A stretch of 64,000 nt of DNA from Pontibacter korlensis. GTDB lineage: Bacteria; Bacteroidota; Bacteroidia; Cytophagales; Hymenobacteraceae. The stretch lies in NCBI RefSeq assembly GCF_000973725.1, contig NZ_CP009621.1, positions 928,501 through 992,500 on the forward strand, read 5' to 3'. Positions within the stretch are counted from its first letter, which is position 1. Each line of letters starts with the position of its first letter. The notes below the pieces were generated by a model, which saw nothing but the letters and a program-made list of their open reading frames with translations, was not told the DNA's origin and ran no database searches. This document shows, in pieces, positions 15,818 through 25,240 of the stretch. The translations under genes and the position numbers were made by a program.

Positions 15818-18800
15818 ATGGCAGAAGAAAAAACAAGGAGGCTTAAACAGGTTGCGACTACTTTAAACATTGGTACATCTACTATCGTGGATTACCTCTC
15901 TGCTAAAGGGTTTGAGGTGGAAAATAAACCAACCACCAAGATCACGGCAGAGCAGTTCAATATGCTGGCTAAAGAGTTCGCTGCGTCCATGCAGGAAAAG
16001 CAGGAGGCAGATGAGATCCATATTGGTAAAAAGCCGCAGAACAACCAGGTTATTGAGTCGGAGCATGAGCCTAAAAAGGCAAAAGAGCCAGAGGAAGAAA
16101 TCCTGATTAAGAACGCTAAAACACCTGAGACGCCTGCCCCGGCCCCTAAAAAGGAAGAGGCTCCTACGGAGCCAGCATCTAAGCTTCCTGGCATTAAAGT
16201 GCTAGGCAAGATAGAGCTAGATGCAAAAGGCCGACCGGTAGCTAAGCAACCAGAACCAAAGCCTGAAGCTCCAAAGGCCGAAGCACCGAAGGCTGAAGAA
16301 AAACCAGCCCCAGCTCCTGCCCCAACGCCGGCACCTGCACCAGCAGCTCCTGCGGCCCCGAAGGCCGAAGAGCCTGCTCAGCCAGCCAAGCCAGTTGAGG
16401 CACCTAAAGCTGAGGAACCAGCTAAACAGCCAGAAGCCCCTGCAGCACCAGCCCCTGCAGCACCAGCCGCTAAAGCACCTGAGGCGCCTGCCAAGCCTCA
16501 GCAGCCAGAAGCGCCTAAGCAGCCAGAGGCACCGGCCACACCAGCAGCTGAAAAACCAGCTGCCCCAGCACCAGCACCAAAAGAGCCAACCGCAGAGAAG
16601 GAGCCACAGCAACCGGCCGCACCTGCAGAGGCGAACAAAGGCACAGAAACCAAAGAAGATATAGAAAAGATTACAGCAAAAGCAGACCAGCTAAAAGGTC
16701 TAACTGTACTAGGCAAAATTGAACTGCCAGTAGAGTCGCGCAGAAAAGGCGCTAAGCCAGTTGCATCCTCAGACGACCGCAAAGGCAAAAAGAAAAAGCG
16801 CAAGCGCATTATGGTGGCTACAGAAGGTGGCCAGCAACAACAAGGTGGCGGTGGTGGCGGCCAGCAGCAGCAAGGCGGAGGAGGCCAGGGCAACCAGCGC
16901 CCTATCCAGCCAGCTAATCAGCAAGGCGGACGCCCAGACCGTAACAACAACCAACGTCCAGGAAAACCAGGCAAAGGTAAACCAGTTAGACCTGAGAAAA
17001 CTGAGGTTTCTGATAAGGAAATCCAGGAGCAGATTAAAGCTACTCTTGCCAAACTAAGTGGCGGCAAAGGAGGTGGAGGTAACCGCGCCAAGTATCGTCG
17101 TGAGAAGCGTTCAGCTATTGCAGATGCTACGGAAGAACGTCGCATGGCAGAGCAGGCAGAGTCTAAGACACTGCGCGTAACCGAATTCGTTTCGGCAAAC
17201 GACTTGGCTGCTCTTATGGATGTTAGCGTGAACGAAGTTATCAAGGTGTGTATGCAGCTTGGTATGTTTGTATCTATCAACCAGCGCCTGGATGCAGAGG
17301 CCATCACCATCATTACCGATGAGTTTGGTTACTCTGTGGATTTCATCACATCCGAGGAAGAACAAGGACTGGAGGGTATTGTAGAAGAAAATGAAGAGAA
17401 TCTGGTGGACCGCGCTCCGATCGTTACGATCATGGGTCACGTTGACCACGGTAAAACTTCCCTACTCGACTACATCCGAAACGCCAACGTTACAGCCGGT
17501 GAGGCCGGTGGTATTACGCAGCACATTGGTGCCTATAAGGTAAAAACAGAAAGCGGTCGTACCATTACCTTCCTGGATACACCTGGTCACGAAGCCTTTA
17601 CAGCGATGCGTGCTCGTGGTGCGAAAGTAACAGACGTAGTTATTATTGTGGTAGCAGCAGACGACGCGGTGATGCCTCAGACAAAAGAGGCTATTAACCA
17701 CGCACAGGCTGCGGGTGTACCAATTGTAATTGCGCTTAATAAGGTAGATAAGCCTACAGCCAACCCGGACAAGATCCGTGAGGAACTGGCAAATGTCAAT
17801 ATTTTGGTGGAAGAATGGGGTGGTAAATACCAGTCTCAGGAAGTATCAGCTAAGTCAGGATTAGGTGTAGAAGACCTGTTAGAGAAAGTATTGCTTGAAG
17901 CTGAATTACTTGAGCTAAAAGCTAACCCTAACAGAGCTGCTGTTGGTAGCGTAATCGAGGCCTCACTAGATAAGGGCCGTGGTTATGTAGCTACAGTAAT
18001 GGTACAAACAGGTACGCTTAAAATAGGCGATGTGGTTCTAGCTGGTTCGCATTACGGTAGAGTTAAGGCTATGACCGACCACCGTGGTAAGCGAATGAAA
18101 GAGGCAGGTCCATCTACCCCAGTACAGCTACTCGGCCTGGATGGCGCGCCGCAAGCAGGTGATAAGTTCGTGGTAATGGAGTCTGAGCGTGAAGCAAGGG
18201 AAATCGCTTCTAACAGATCTCAGTTGCAGCGTGAGCAAAGCCTGCGCACACGTAAGCACATCACTCTGGATGAGATTGGTCGTCGTTTGGCAATCGGTAC
18301 GTTCAAAGAGCTTAACGTAATTGTTAAAGGTGACGTGGATGGTTCAGTAGAAGCCCTTTCAGATTCATTACTGAAGCTTTCTACAAACGAGGTACAGGTA
18401 AACATCATCAACAAAGGTGTGGGTGCCATATCTGAATCTGATGTTCTGCTTGCCTCAGCCTCTGATGCAATCATTATCGGCTTCCAGGTTCGTCCGTCAG
18501 CAAACGCACGTAGGCTGGCTGAGCAAGAGCAAATTGATGTACGTCTGTATTCAATCATCTACGATGCTATCAACGAGGTAAAAGATGCCATGGAAGGTAT
18601 GCTTGCTCCAACCCTGAAAGAGGAGATTACCGGTAACGTTGAGGTTCGTGAGGTGTTCAAGATCAGCAAAGTGGGTACTATTGCAGGCTGTATGGTAACA
18701 GATGGTACGGTGCAGCGTAACGCGAAGGTACGTCTGGTACGAGAAGGCATTGTAGTTCACGATGGCGAGATACTGGCTCTGAAGCGCTTCAAAGACGATG

Positions 18801-18916
18801 TTGCAGAAGTTAGACAAGGCTACGAGTGCGGTATCAGTTTAAAAGGATACAATGATATTCAAGTTGGAGACATCATTGAAGCCTATGTAGAGAAAGAAGT
18901 AAAGCGTACGCTATAA
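15818..18916 (+). CDS. infB: Translation initiation factor IF-2
   Basis: A 1032-residue GTPase that brings initiator tRNA to the 30S subunit and promotes subunit joining. Residues 1-55 form an IF2N-like helical domain. Residues about 90-275 are a long disordered stretch of Pro, Ala, Glu and Lys. Residues 335-360 are Gly/Gln tracts, and a basic stretch follows. The core begins with a second IF2N domain near 445. G-domain motifs are GHVDHGKTS (about 539), DTPGHEAF (about 586) and NKVDKP (about 640). Domains II-IV follow to the C-terminus. The extra length compared with many homologues comes from the linker, which has obvious repeats and probably varies between strains. A strong terminator follows. 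Confidence 0.97.
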   Translation: MAEEKTRRLKQVATTLNIGTSTIVDYLSAKGFEVENKPTTKITAEQFNMLAKEFAASMQEKQEADEIHIGKKPQNNQVIESEHEPKKAKEPEEEILIKNAKTPETPAPAPKKEEAPTEPASKLPGIKVLGKIELDAKGRPVAKQPEPKPEAPKAEAPKAEEKPAPAPAPTPAPAPAAPAAPKAEEPAQPAKPVEAPKAEEPAKQPEAPAAPAPAAPAAKAPEAPAKPQQPEAPKQPEAPATPAAEKPAAPAPAPKEPTAEKEPQQPAAPAEANKGTETKEDIEKITAKADQLKGLTVLGKIELPVESRRKGAKPVASSDDRKGKKKKRKRIMVATEGGQQQQGGGGGGQQQQGGGGQGNQRPIQPANQQGGRPDRNNNQRPGKPGKGKPVRPEKTEVSDKEIQEQIKATLAKLSGGKGGGGNRAKYRREKRSAIADATEERRMAEQAESKTLRVTEFVSANDLAALMDVSVNEVIKVCMQLGMFVSINQRLDAEAITIITDEFGYSVDFITSEEEQGLEGIVEENEENLVDRAPIVTIMGHVDHGKTSLLDYIRNANVTAGEAGGITQHIGAYKVKTESGRTITFLDTPGHEAFTAMRARGAKVTDVVIIVVAADDAVMPQTKEAINHAQAAGVPIVIALNKVDKPTANPDKIREELANVNILVEEWGGKYQSQEVSAKSGLGVEDLLEKVLLEAELLELKANPNRAAVGSVIEASLDKGRGYVATVMVQTGTLKIGDVVLAGSHYGRVKAMTDHRGKRMKEAGPSTPVQLLGLDGAPQAGDKFVVMESEREAREIASNRSQLQREQSLRTRKHITLDEIGRRLAIGTFKELNVIVKGDVDGSVEALSDSLLKLSTNEVQVNIINKGVGAISESDVLLASASDAIIIGFQVRPSANARRLAEQEQIDVRLYSIIYDAINEVKDAMEGMLAPTLKEEITGNVEVREVFKISKVGTIAGCMVTDGTVQRNAKVRLVREGIVVHDGEILALKRFKDDVAEVRQGYECGISLKGYNDIQVGDIIEAYVEKEVKRTL

Positions 18917-18930
18917 TAAAGAACATACTT

Positions 18931-18980
18931 TAAAATATAATCCCCCGGTGGCCTAAAAGTTGCCGGGGGATTATATTTTA
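18931..18980 (+). terminator. Terminator of infB
   Basis: A perfect 18-base stem (18931-18948 with 18963-18980) with a GC-rich top and A/T-rich base, 15 bases after the infB stop. The following 240 bases to the next terminator hold no gene that I can support. Confidence 0.92.
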
Positions 18981-19220
18981 CTACAAAACGAACATGTAAT
19001 CACACCGCCTAAGGGTTTACAGTAGAAGCCCCCTTACAAGAATCATTACTTACAAGTATAAAAGATCTGCTTGTTGAGGGAAAAGCCTGACACACTAATA
19101 AAATTGCTTTCTCTCTTATAAAGCAGCATCAAATATTAAAACTTTAACAACAGCACAGTACTCTTTACAACAACTTGACAAGGCGGGAATCTTCAACAGC
19201 ATGTACTGCCCGGCAGACAA

Positions 19221-19256
19221 AAAGGGAGGGCTACTCTATTGAGCAGCCCTCCTTTT
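19221..19256 (-). terminator. Terminator of the small secreted protein gene
   Basis: GGAGGGCTACTC and GAGCAGCCCTCC pair with one G-T wobble around TATT. On the minus strand it ends in CCCTTTTTG. It lies 25 bases after the stop at 19281. Confidence 0.8.
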
Positions 19257-19280
19257 GGAATTATCTAAATCTTATGATAA

Positions 19281-19631
19281 TTAGTCATTCGGGTTCTTCA
19301 GAAGGCCTTGTCTACGAAGGCGGCGCTGGTCGCGCTTACGCTTCTTCATCATCTGGTCTTCCTTCTTCAATATTTCTTTCATGCGTTTGCTGTTGGCAAT
19401 TCTGCGCTTGGCAAAGCTAGAGCGTGTTTCACCCTCATACGTGTTATAGCGCGTATCAAGGCCTGTTGCACGACGCCCTACAGCATCCACAGAAGCACCT
19501 TTAGTCTCAGCCTTGGCAGTACCCCAATATTCGTCCTTGCCACTGTCACTGCTTAAAGATGACTGGGCTTTGGCTTCTGAAACGAAAAGTACAATACCAA
19601 GAGAGAACAGCAAAAGGATCAGTTTCTTCAT
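19281..19631 (-). CDS. Small secreted basic protein of unknown function
   Basis: A 116-residue protein that I do not recognise. It starts with a clear signal peptide (MKKLILLLFSLGIVLFVSEAKAQ, split as MKKLILLLFSLG plus the remainder, cleavage after AKA). The mature part is polar, with an acidic/serine start, and ends in a lysine/arginine-rich stretch (residues 75-110, with KKEDQMMKKRKRDQRRLRRQ) likely to be a charged helix. There are no cysteines. Signal peptide, own terminator and normal codon use make it a real gene. A positively charged periplasmic helix could bind nucleic acid, lipid A or cell wall, but this is speculation. Confidence 0.75.
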   Translation of the reverse strand: MKKLILLLFSLGIVLFVSEAKAQSSLSSDSGKDEYWGTAKAETKGASVDAVGRRATGLDTRYNTYEGETRSSFAKRRIANSKRMKEILKKEDQMMKKRKRDQRRLRRQGLLKNPND

Positions 19632-19723
19632 AACAGCTTGTTTATGTTCAGTGTATACAACGTAAACATGTTCTAAAAGTATACATTTTTTCCTAAACGA
19701 AAAGCTGCAGCAGAAAATTCCTA

Positions 19724-20683
19724 CTATTTAAATTTGTACGAAATCCCTATTCCTAGCGTTTGTTTCACCTGAAGTCGCGGCCCTCTTCCATCAGTTTTAC
19801 CATCACCATCTCTGTCCACATCAATGTTTACATCATCGTCATAGATCATGTGGGCAAAAAGACTTGCTGATATTGTCTTGTTCACTTTAAAGTTCAAAAG
19901 GTTTTCCCAGTTCACATCCACATTTTCCGGGTTGCGAAGGTAGTTAGAGAATAAATCCAGCTTAGATTGGAGAGTAATATTTTTAAAAATCTCATTCTTG
20001 TAACGCACGTTCACGTACCCACCAAACTCACGGCGCAGGTGCTTACCTGTCCCCGGTATTGGGTTACCTTCTACATCTTTTTCAGCACGCTCTACACCAA
20101 AGGCGCCTCTATCAGCTAGTCGCTGGTTTGCCACTATAGTAAACTTACCTGTGAAGGGCGATATGAACACCGACAGCTTACTATTAGGCTTATAGTCCAT
20201 ACCCAGGGAAGCAAGTACAGAAGCAGGCGAAAAGAAATTAGAGATAAGCGTATCGCGGGTAATAGAGTAAGTAGGTGTAAGCTGTGTCTTGATATTCAGC
20301 TGAGAAGTATAGAACCAGCGCTTTGAGGCACGGTATCCATACTTAAGGTTAAGCTCCAATTTATCATCGCTTTTTTGTACGCGCCTGCCTTCCAGCTTTA
20401 CCAATCCGTAAGTCAGATCCAGAGAGTTATTCCATGTGTTTTTGCCCTGCTCGTAGTTTGCAAATAGGTTAGCATTACCCAACACAGAAACAGTATTCTG
20501 GCCACCAGCAGCCCAGTTAGAAAGACTAACCTGGCTGAAGTTGACAGTGCCTAAGCCTCCAAAGTCCCATATATTTACTGTGTCTTGCGGAGCTTTTGGG
20601 GCCTCTTGTGCTACTGCAGTAGCAGCCAGAGAAGTAAGAACTAGTAATAAGAGTAAAAAAGTACGGCTAAAAGAAGAAAACAT
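19724..20683 (-). CDS. DUF3078 outer-membrane barrel protein
   Basis: A 319-residue exported protein with signal ending after AVA (about residue 25). The motif VSLSNWAAGGQNTVSVLG near residue 53 is the signature of DUF3078. The rest is alternating beta strands ending in GIGISYKFK with an aromatic near the C-terminus, as in outer-membrane barrels. Near the end DVDRDGDGKTDG resembles a calcium-binding loop in a periplasmic or surface turn. No function has been assigned to the family. It begins 15 bases after the mscL stop on the same strand, so the two are probably co-transcribed. Confidence 0.85.
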   Translation of the reverse strand: MFSSFSRTFLLLLLVLTSLAATAVAQEAPKAPQDTVNIWDFGGLGTVNFSQVSLSNWAAGGQNTVSVLGNANLFANYEQGKNTWNNSLDLTYGLVKLEGRRVQKSDDKLELNLKYGYRASKRWFYTSQLNIKTQLTPTYSITRDTLISNFFSPASVLASLGMDYKPNSKLSVFISPFTGKFTIVANQRLADRGAFGVERAEKDVEGNPIPGTGKHLRREFGGYVNVRYKNEIFKNITLQSKLDLFSNYLRNPENVDVNWENLLNFKVNKTISASLFAHMIYDDDVNIDVDRDGDGKTDGRGPRLQVKQTLGIGISYKFK

Positions 20684-20698
20684 GATTTAGAAATAGAC

Positions 20699-21148
20699 TT
20701 AAACAACTTTGTTTTGTGGATCAGCGGAAGGATCCTGCGGTTGGTTCTTCAGCAGGTCACGGATTTCGGCTAAAAGCACCTCCTGCTTATTTACAGGCGG
20801 AGCTGGCTTGGCAGCTTCGTGCTCACGCATGCGGTTGATGGTGCGCACCAGCAGGAAAATAGCAAAAGCTATGATAAGAAAGTTCAGGACTACCTGAAGA
20901 AAGTTGCCATACCGGATTGCAACAGCCTGCGATACGACCTCTCCGTTCTCAATTACAGCCTCCTTTAACACGAGCTGTAGCGAGGAGAAGTTGATGCCGC
21001 TAATAAGAATGCCAAGTGGCGGCATAATAATGTCGTCCACCAACGACTTAGTGATCGCGCCAAAGGCGGCGCCAATAACCACACCCACTGCCAAGTCGAT
21101 AACGTTACCTTTTACAGCAAACTTTTTGAACTCCGCGAAAAATCCCAT
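20699..21148 (-). CDS. mscL: Large-conductance mechanosensitive channel MscL
   Basis: A 149-residue channel that opens under membrane tension and releases solutes on osmotic downshock. The N-terminal MGFFAEFKKFAVKGNVIDLAVGV is the conserved amphipathic helix and start of TM1, with the pore glycines and alanines in VIGAAFGAITKSLVDDIIMPPLG. TM2 is at about residues 82-103 (FLQVVLNFLIIAFAIFLLV), followed by a charged cytoplasmic helix bundle (KQEVLLAEIRDLL). Slightly longer than usual because of the C-terminal tail. It is the first gene of a probable pair with the DUF3078 gene. Confidence 0.96.
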   Translation of the reverse strand: MGFFAEFKKFAVKGNVIDLAVGVVIGAAFGAITKSLVDDIIMPPLGILISGINFSSLQLVLKEAVIENGEVVSQAVAIRYGNFLQVVLNFLIIAFAIFLLVRTINRMREHEAAKPAPPVNKQEVLLAEIRDLLKNQPQDPSADPQNKVV

Positions 21149-21274
21149 ACGTATATTTTAAGATTGAAAACTAATCTGCAGCTATAGGAAACATTCAGGA
21201 ATACCCACTGCATCAGCTTTTGATCTCTGATTGACTGAACTGCTGATAGCTGTTCAGAATAGAACTAAATCCTT

Positions 21275-21282
21275 ATATTTGT
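21275..21282 (+). promoter_or_regulatory. -7 element TATATTTG before the enoyl-CoA hydratase gene
   Basis: TATATTTG matches TAnnTTTG about 40 bases before the start at 21323. A TTG is not seen at the -33 position. It lies in the divergent gap between this gene and mscL. Confidence 0.5.
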
Positions 21283-21322
21283 GACAAAGAAAACAGATTC
21301 TAACAAGAATTGACACTAAAAT

Positions 21323-22105
21323 ATGGCAATATTCGAAAACCTCCTGCTCAACCAGCAAAATGGTATCCTAACCATTACCATCAATCGCGCTGATAAGCTG
21401 AATGCCCTGAACATCGAGACAATCAGGGAGATAAGGAATGCGATGCAGCAAGTGTATGATGATGCTAGCATAAAAGGAGCCATCATTACTGGTGCCGGTG
21501 CAAAAGCCTTTGTAGCAGGTGCCGACATTACAGAGATTGCCGAGCTTAGTGAGGTAACAGCCCGTAGTTTTGCTGAAAGAGGCCAAGAAGTTTTTGCCAT
21601 GATTGAGCGCAGCAATAAGCCCGTGATAGCTGCCGTAAATGGTTTTGCTTTGGGTGGCGGCTGTGAGTTAGCGATGGCCTGCCATATCCGTGTGGCCTCA
21701 GAAAGCGCACGTTTTGGCCAGCCAGAGGTAAACCTGGGCCTAATACCAGGCTATGGTGGTACGCAGCGCCTGACACAACTGGTAGGCAAAGGAAAAGCTA
21801 TGGAGCTGATGATGACCGCTGATATGGTTACTGCACCGGAAGCCCTGCAACTGGGCCTGGTGAACCATGTGGTGCCACAGGAAGAGTTGATGTCTAAAAG
21901 CGTTGAGATAATGGAGAAGATCATGGGCAAAGCTCCGTTAGCCATAGGACTTGTGATTGAATGTGTGAATGCCGTATTCAACAAAGACGAGAATGGTTAT
22001 CAGACAGAAGCCAATGCTTTCGCCCGTTGCTGCACCTCTGAAGACTTTGTAGAAGGAACCAGCGCCTTTATGGAGAAGCGCAAGGCTAACTTCACAGGAA
22101 ACTAA
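21323..22105 (+). CDS. Enoyl-CoA hydratase/isomerase family protein
   Basis: A 260-residue crotonase that adds water to trans-2-enoyl-CoA in fatty acid beta-oxidation or related pathways. Both catalytic glutamates are in place: one in GGGCELAMACH (about residue 117) and one in FGQPEVNLGLIPGYGGTQRL (about 137). The oxyanion-hole loop AFVAGADITEI is also present. Substrate range is unknown, and 3-hydroxybutyryl-CoA dehydratase is a close alternative. The ATG at 21323 gives the standard start MAIFENLLL. A flippase gene follows after 34 bases on the same strand, though the functions are unrelated. Confidence 0.92.
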   Translation: MAIFENLLLNQQNGILTITINRADKLNALNIETIREIRNAMQQVYDDASIKGAIITGAGAKAFVAGADITEIAELSEVTARSFAERGQEVFAMIERSNKPVIAAVNGFALGGGCELAMACHIRVASESARFGQPEVNLGLIPGYGGTQRLTQLVGKGKAMELMMTADMVTAPEALQLGLVNHVVPQEELMSKSVEIMEKIMGKAPLAIGLVIECVNAVFNKDENGYQTEANAFARCCTSEDFVEGTSAFMEKRKANFTGN

Positions 22106-22139
22106 GAACAAGCCCCTCCCCGACCCCTAGAAATAACGC

Positions 22140-23633
22140 ATGAGTATAGCCAAGAAATTGGTCGGGCAGACTGCTGCCTATGGTTTGAGCAGCATTGTAG
22201 GCCGGGCACTGAACTACCTGCTCGTTCCGGTTTATACAGCCGTATTCCTGCCGGAGGAGTATGGTGTGGTGTCGTACCTCTACGCCTTTGTAGCCTTCTT
22301 CAACATCATGTACACGTATGGTATGGAGACGGCCTTTTTTCGCTTTGCAAACAAGGCTGGCGCAGACTGGCGCAAGTACTATAACCAGGTACTCAGCCTC
22401 ATCATCTGCAGCAGCATTACGTTTACGGCCATCCTTATACTTGCCTCCGGTGCCATTGCCAATTACATTGGGTATCCAGAACAACGGGAGTATGTGGTAT
22501 GGCTGGCGCTGGTGCTGGCCATAGATGCCATTGTGGCCATACCTTTTGCCCGCCTCCGCCTGGAGAACAAGGCCATTAAATTTGCTGGTATCAAGCTCAC
22601 CAACATTCTACTTACTGTTGGCGCTAACCTGTTCTTCTTAGTACTGTGCCGCGACATTTACCAGGGAGATTACTTGCAAGGGCTACGCCCACTTGTCACA
22701 AGTATCCACAATCCTGCCTTTGGGGTAGGCTATATTTTCCTGATAAACCTGGTGGCAAATGCCCTGCTCTTACCTATGCTCTGGCGCGAATTCCGCGACT
22801 ATAAGTTTCACCTCAGCAAAGAAGTAATACAACCCATGTGGCAGTATGCGTATCCGCTGCTTTTTATGGGCTTAGCCGGGATGGTAAACGAGGTAATCGA
22901 TCGGATTCTGCTGGAACAGTGGTTACCCGAAAGCTTTTACCCTAACATGAGCAACATGGCTGCTGTTGGTGTTTATAGCGCCTGCTATAAGCTGTCCATC
23001 TTCATGACGCTTACCATACAGGCCTTTCGCTATGCTGCTGAGCCTTTTTTCTTTTCGCAGGCACAGGACAAGAATTCTCCTCAAACCTTTGCTTTGGTAA
23101 TGAAGTGGTTTGTAATTGCCTGTGCCTTCATTTTTCTTTTCATCTCAGCTAACCTGGAAGACTTCGCTCTTCTACTGCGTAGCCAGGAGTACCGCGAAGG
23201 CATTATGGTAGTGCCAGTGCTGCTATTGGCCAACCTGTTTCTGGGCGTATACTACAACTTATCAGTGTGGTTTAAGCTGACGGATAAAACACATTTTGGC
23301 ACCTACATCAGCTTTGGAGGGGCAGCTGTTACTATAATTTTTAATCTGCTGCTGATACCTGTACTTGGGTATATGGGCTCTGCCATCGCTACGCTTATTT
23401 GCTACCTGAGTATGGCTGTGGCTAGCTACCTGCTGGGCAACCGCCATTACCCTATCCCTTACCCTGTAAAAACCATACTTGCTTATGTGCTGCTGGCAAC
23501 CGGGTTGGTGTGGTTGGCTTTAGAAGTTGAGATACAGGACTTTTGGCTCCGCCATGCCTACCACTTGGGCATTTGTGCCGTATTCGCCATAGTAGTATGG
23601 CTGCGGGAGCGTCCTCGCTTCCTTAAATTATAA
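22140..23633 (+). CDS. Oligosaccharide flippase-family membrane protein
   Basis: A 497-residue polytopic protein with roughly 14 hydrophobic segments, starting MSIAKKLVGQTAAYGLSSIVGRALNYLLVP, which is the typical N-terminus of MOP-superfamily Wzx-like exporters (split here for length: MSIAKKLVGQTAAYG then LSSIVGRALNYLLVP). The charged GMETAFFRFANK loop is also characteristic. These proteins flip lipid-linked saccharides across the inner membrane for exopolysaccharide or O-antigen assembly. No glycosyltransferase gene is nearby, but a nucleotidyltransferase follows at 24230. dut begins 15 bases downstream and may be co-transcribed. Confidence 0.88.
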   Translation: MSIAKKLVGQTAAYGLSSIVGRALNYLLVPVYTAVFLPEEYGVVSYLYAFVAFFNIMYTYGMETAFFRFANKAGADWRKYYNQVLSLIICSSITFTAILILASGAIANYIGYPEQREYVVWLALVLAIDAIVAIPFARLRLENKAIKFAGIKLTNILLTVGANLFFLVLCRDIYQGDYLQGLRPLVTSIHNPAFGVGYIFLINLVANALLLPMLWREFRDYKFHLSKEVIQPMWQYAYPLLFMGLAGMVNEVIDRILLEQWLPESFYPNMSNMAAVGVYSACYKLSIFMTLTIQAFRYAAEPFFFSQAQDKNSPQTFALVMKWFVIACAFIFLFISANLEDFALLLRSQEYREGIMVVPVLLLANLFLGVYYNLSVWFKLTDKTHFGTYISFGGAAVTIIFNLLLIPVLGYMGSAIATLICYLSMAVASYLLGNRHYPIPYPVKTILAYVLLATGLVWLALEVEIQDFWLRHAYHLGICAVFAIVVWLRERPRFLKL

Positions 23634-23648
23634 TATGTATATTTAGAG

Positions 23649-24101
23649 ATGATGAACAACAAGAACCTGCCGGTTAACGTCATTAATCAATCAAAGCACG
23701 ATTTACCGAGCTACCAAACAATACATTCTGCAGGCATGGACCTGCGGGCAAACCTGGAGGCGCCAGTTACGTTGAAGCCACTGCAGCGTGCCCTTATCCC
23801 AACCGGGCTTTTCATAGAACTCCCAGAGGGGCACGAGGCACAAATTCGCCCGAGAAGCGGCTTAGCGTACAAGCAGGGCATTTCCATTGTTAACAGCCCA
23901 GGCACGATAGACGCAGATTATCGCGGCGAGATAAAAGTGTTGCTGGTTAACCTGTCGGACCAGGACTTTGTGGTGGAAGACGGAGAGCGTGTTGCCCAGA
24001 TGGTTGTTGCCAAGTATGAGCGTGTAGCGTGGCAGGAGGCAAGCAGCCTTCCCGACACCGAGCGCGGCGCAGGCGGCTACGGCAGTACCGGCACCAAATA
24101 G
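23649..24101 (+). CDS. dut: dUTP diphosphatase
   Basis: A 150-residue trimeric dUTPase that hydrolyses dUTP to dUMP and keeps uracil out of DNA. All five motifs are visible: [38 protein letters not shown] and the C-terminal [10 protein letters not shown] that closes over the active site. The catalytic aspartate is in DADYRGE. Two ATGs (23649 and 23652) are both possible starts. It follows the flippase closely, and the gap of 128 bases to the next gene allows a separate promoter there. Confidence 0.96.
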   Translation: MMNNKNLPVNVINQSKHDLPSYQTIHSAGMDLRANLEAPVTLKPLQRALIPTGLFIELPEGHEAQIRPRSGLAYKQGISIVNSPGTIDADYRGEIKVLLVNLSDQDFVVEDGERVAQMVVAKYERVAWQEASSLPDTERGAGGYGSTGTK

Positions 24102-24229
24102 CCCGAAACAGGTGCATGCCAGTCTATACTTTAAGTTAAGCTAAAAGGTAGCGGACACTAATTACGGATTACTATTACTGTAGCAAAAGCTACAGCTGAA
24201 AATAAAACTTAGAACACAAAAAAACTGCT

Positions 24230-25237
24230 ATGAGGATTATCATACCGATGGCCGGAATGGGCAAGCGTATGCGCCCCCACACACTTACAGTTCCTAAACC
24301 ATTGATACCTATCGCGGGCAAGCCAATTGTACAGCGTCTGGTAGAGGACATTGCAAAAGTATGTCACGAGCCTATTGAAGAAGTAGCTTTCATTATTGGC
24401 CATTTCGGCGAGCAGGTAGAAAAAGACCTAAAGGAAATTGCCACTCAGGTAGGCGCCAAAGGTACTATTGTATACCAGGAGGAGGCACTAGGCACAGCTC
24501 ATGCTATACTTTGCGCTAAAGAATCTTTAGAGGGTAAAGTGGTGGTTGCTTTTGCCGACACACTTTTCAACGCTGACTTCCAGCTCGACACAAACGCCGA
24601 TGGCACTATCTGGGTACAGCGCGTAGAGGATCCACGTCCTTTTGGAGTTATCAAGCTGAATGAGAACAACGAGATTACTGATTTTGTAGAAAAGCCACAG
24701 GAATTTATTTCTGACTTGGCTATTATCGGTATCTACTACTTCCGCGATGGCGCTTACCTGCGCGACGAGCTGCAGTACCTACTCGATAACGACATCAAGG
24801 ATAAAGGCGAATATCAGCTAACCAATGCCCTGGAGAACATGAAGAACAAGGGCACCAAGTTTATACCTGCCGTTATCTCAGAATGGCTTGACTGCGGAAA
24901 TAAAAACGCAACAGTTTATACTAATCAACGCTATTTAGAGTATATAAAGGATGAGGAAGGCCTGGTGGCAACATCGGCGAAGCTGGAGAACGCAGTTATC
25001 ATACCTCCTGTATACATTGGTGAAAACGCAAAGATCACAAATTCAGTAGTTGGTCCGCACGTTTCTATTGGTAACAACACAAGTGTGTACAACTCTGTGG
25101 TAAGCAACTCCATCATTCAGGAGAACACAAGCCTCAAAAACGGCAATGTTGCAAACTCAATGCTCGGCAACTTTGTTGTGTTTGAAGGCCGCCAGTCTGA
25201 CCTCAGCCTAGGCGACTACAACACACTTGCTGAGTAA
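24230..25237 (+). CDS. Sugar-phosphate nucleotidyltransferase with left-handed beta-helix tail
   Basis: A 335-residue enzyme that joins a nucleotide to a sugar 1-phosphate. The N-terminal domain carries the loop IIPMAGMGKRMRPHT and the activation motif VPKPLIPIAGKP, followed by the metal-binding aspartate in VAFADTLF and VEKPQEF. From about residue 255 hexapeptide repeats (NAVIIPPVYIGENAKITNSV; split: IIPPVY, IGENAK, ITNSVV) form a left-handed beta helix. It resembles GlmU/RmlA/ManC-type enzymes but lacks the full acetyltransferase domain, so glucose-1-phosphate thymidylyl- or mannose-1-phosphate guanylyltransferase activity are both open. A TPR gene follows after three bases. Confidence 0.88.
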   Translation: MRIIIPMAGMGKRMRPHTLTVPKPLIPIAGKPIVQRLVEDIAKVCHEPIEEVAFIIGHFGEQVEKDLKEIATQVGAKGTIVYQEEALGTAHAILCAKESLEGKVVVAFADTLFNADFQLDTNADGTIWVQRVEDPRPFGVIKLNENNEITDFVEKPQEFISDLAIIGIYYFRDGAYLRDELQYLLDNDIKDKGEYQLTNALENMKNKGTKFIPAVISEWLDCGNKNATVYTNQRYLEYIKDEEGLVATSAKLENAVIIPPVYIGENAKITNSVVGPHVSIGNNTSVYNSVVSNSIIQENTSLKNGNVANSMLGNFVVFEGRQSDLSLGDYNTLAE

Positions 25238-25240
25238 TAC

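Noticed and set aside
16217..16612. Open minus-strand frame of 131 codons rich in Leu, Trp and Arg inside infB
   Set aside because: It is the mirror of the Pro/Ala-rich coding repeat of infB; the odd composition is explained by that.
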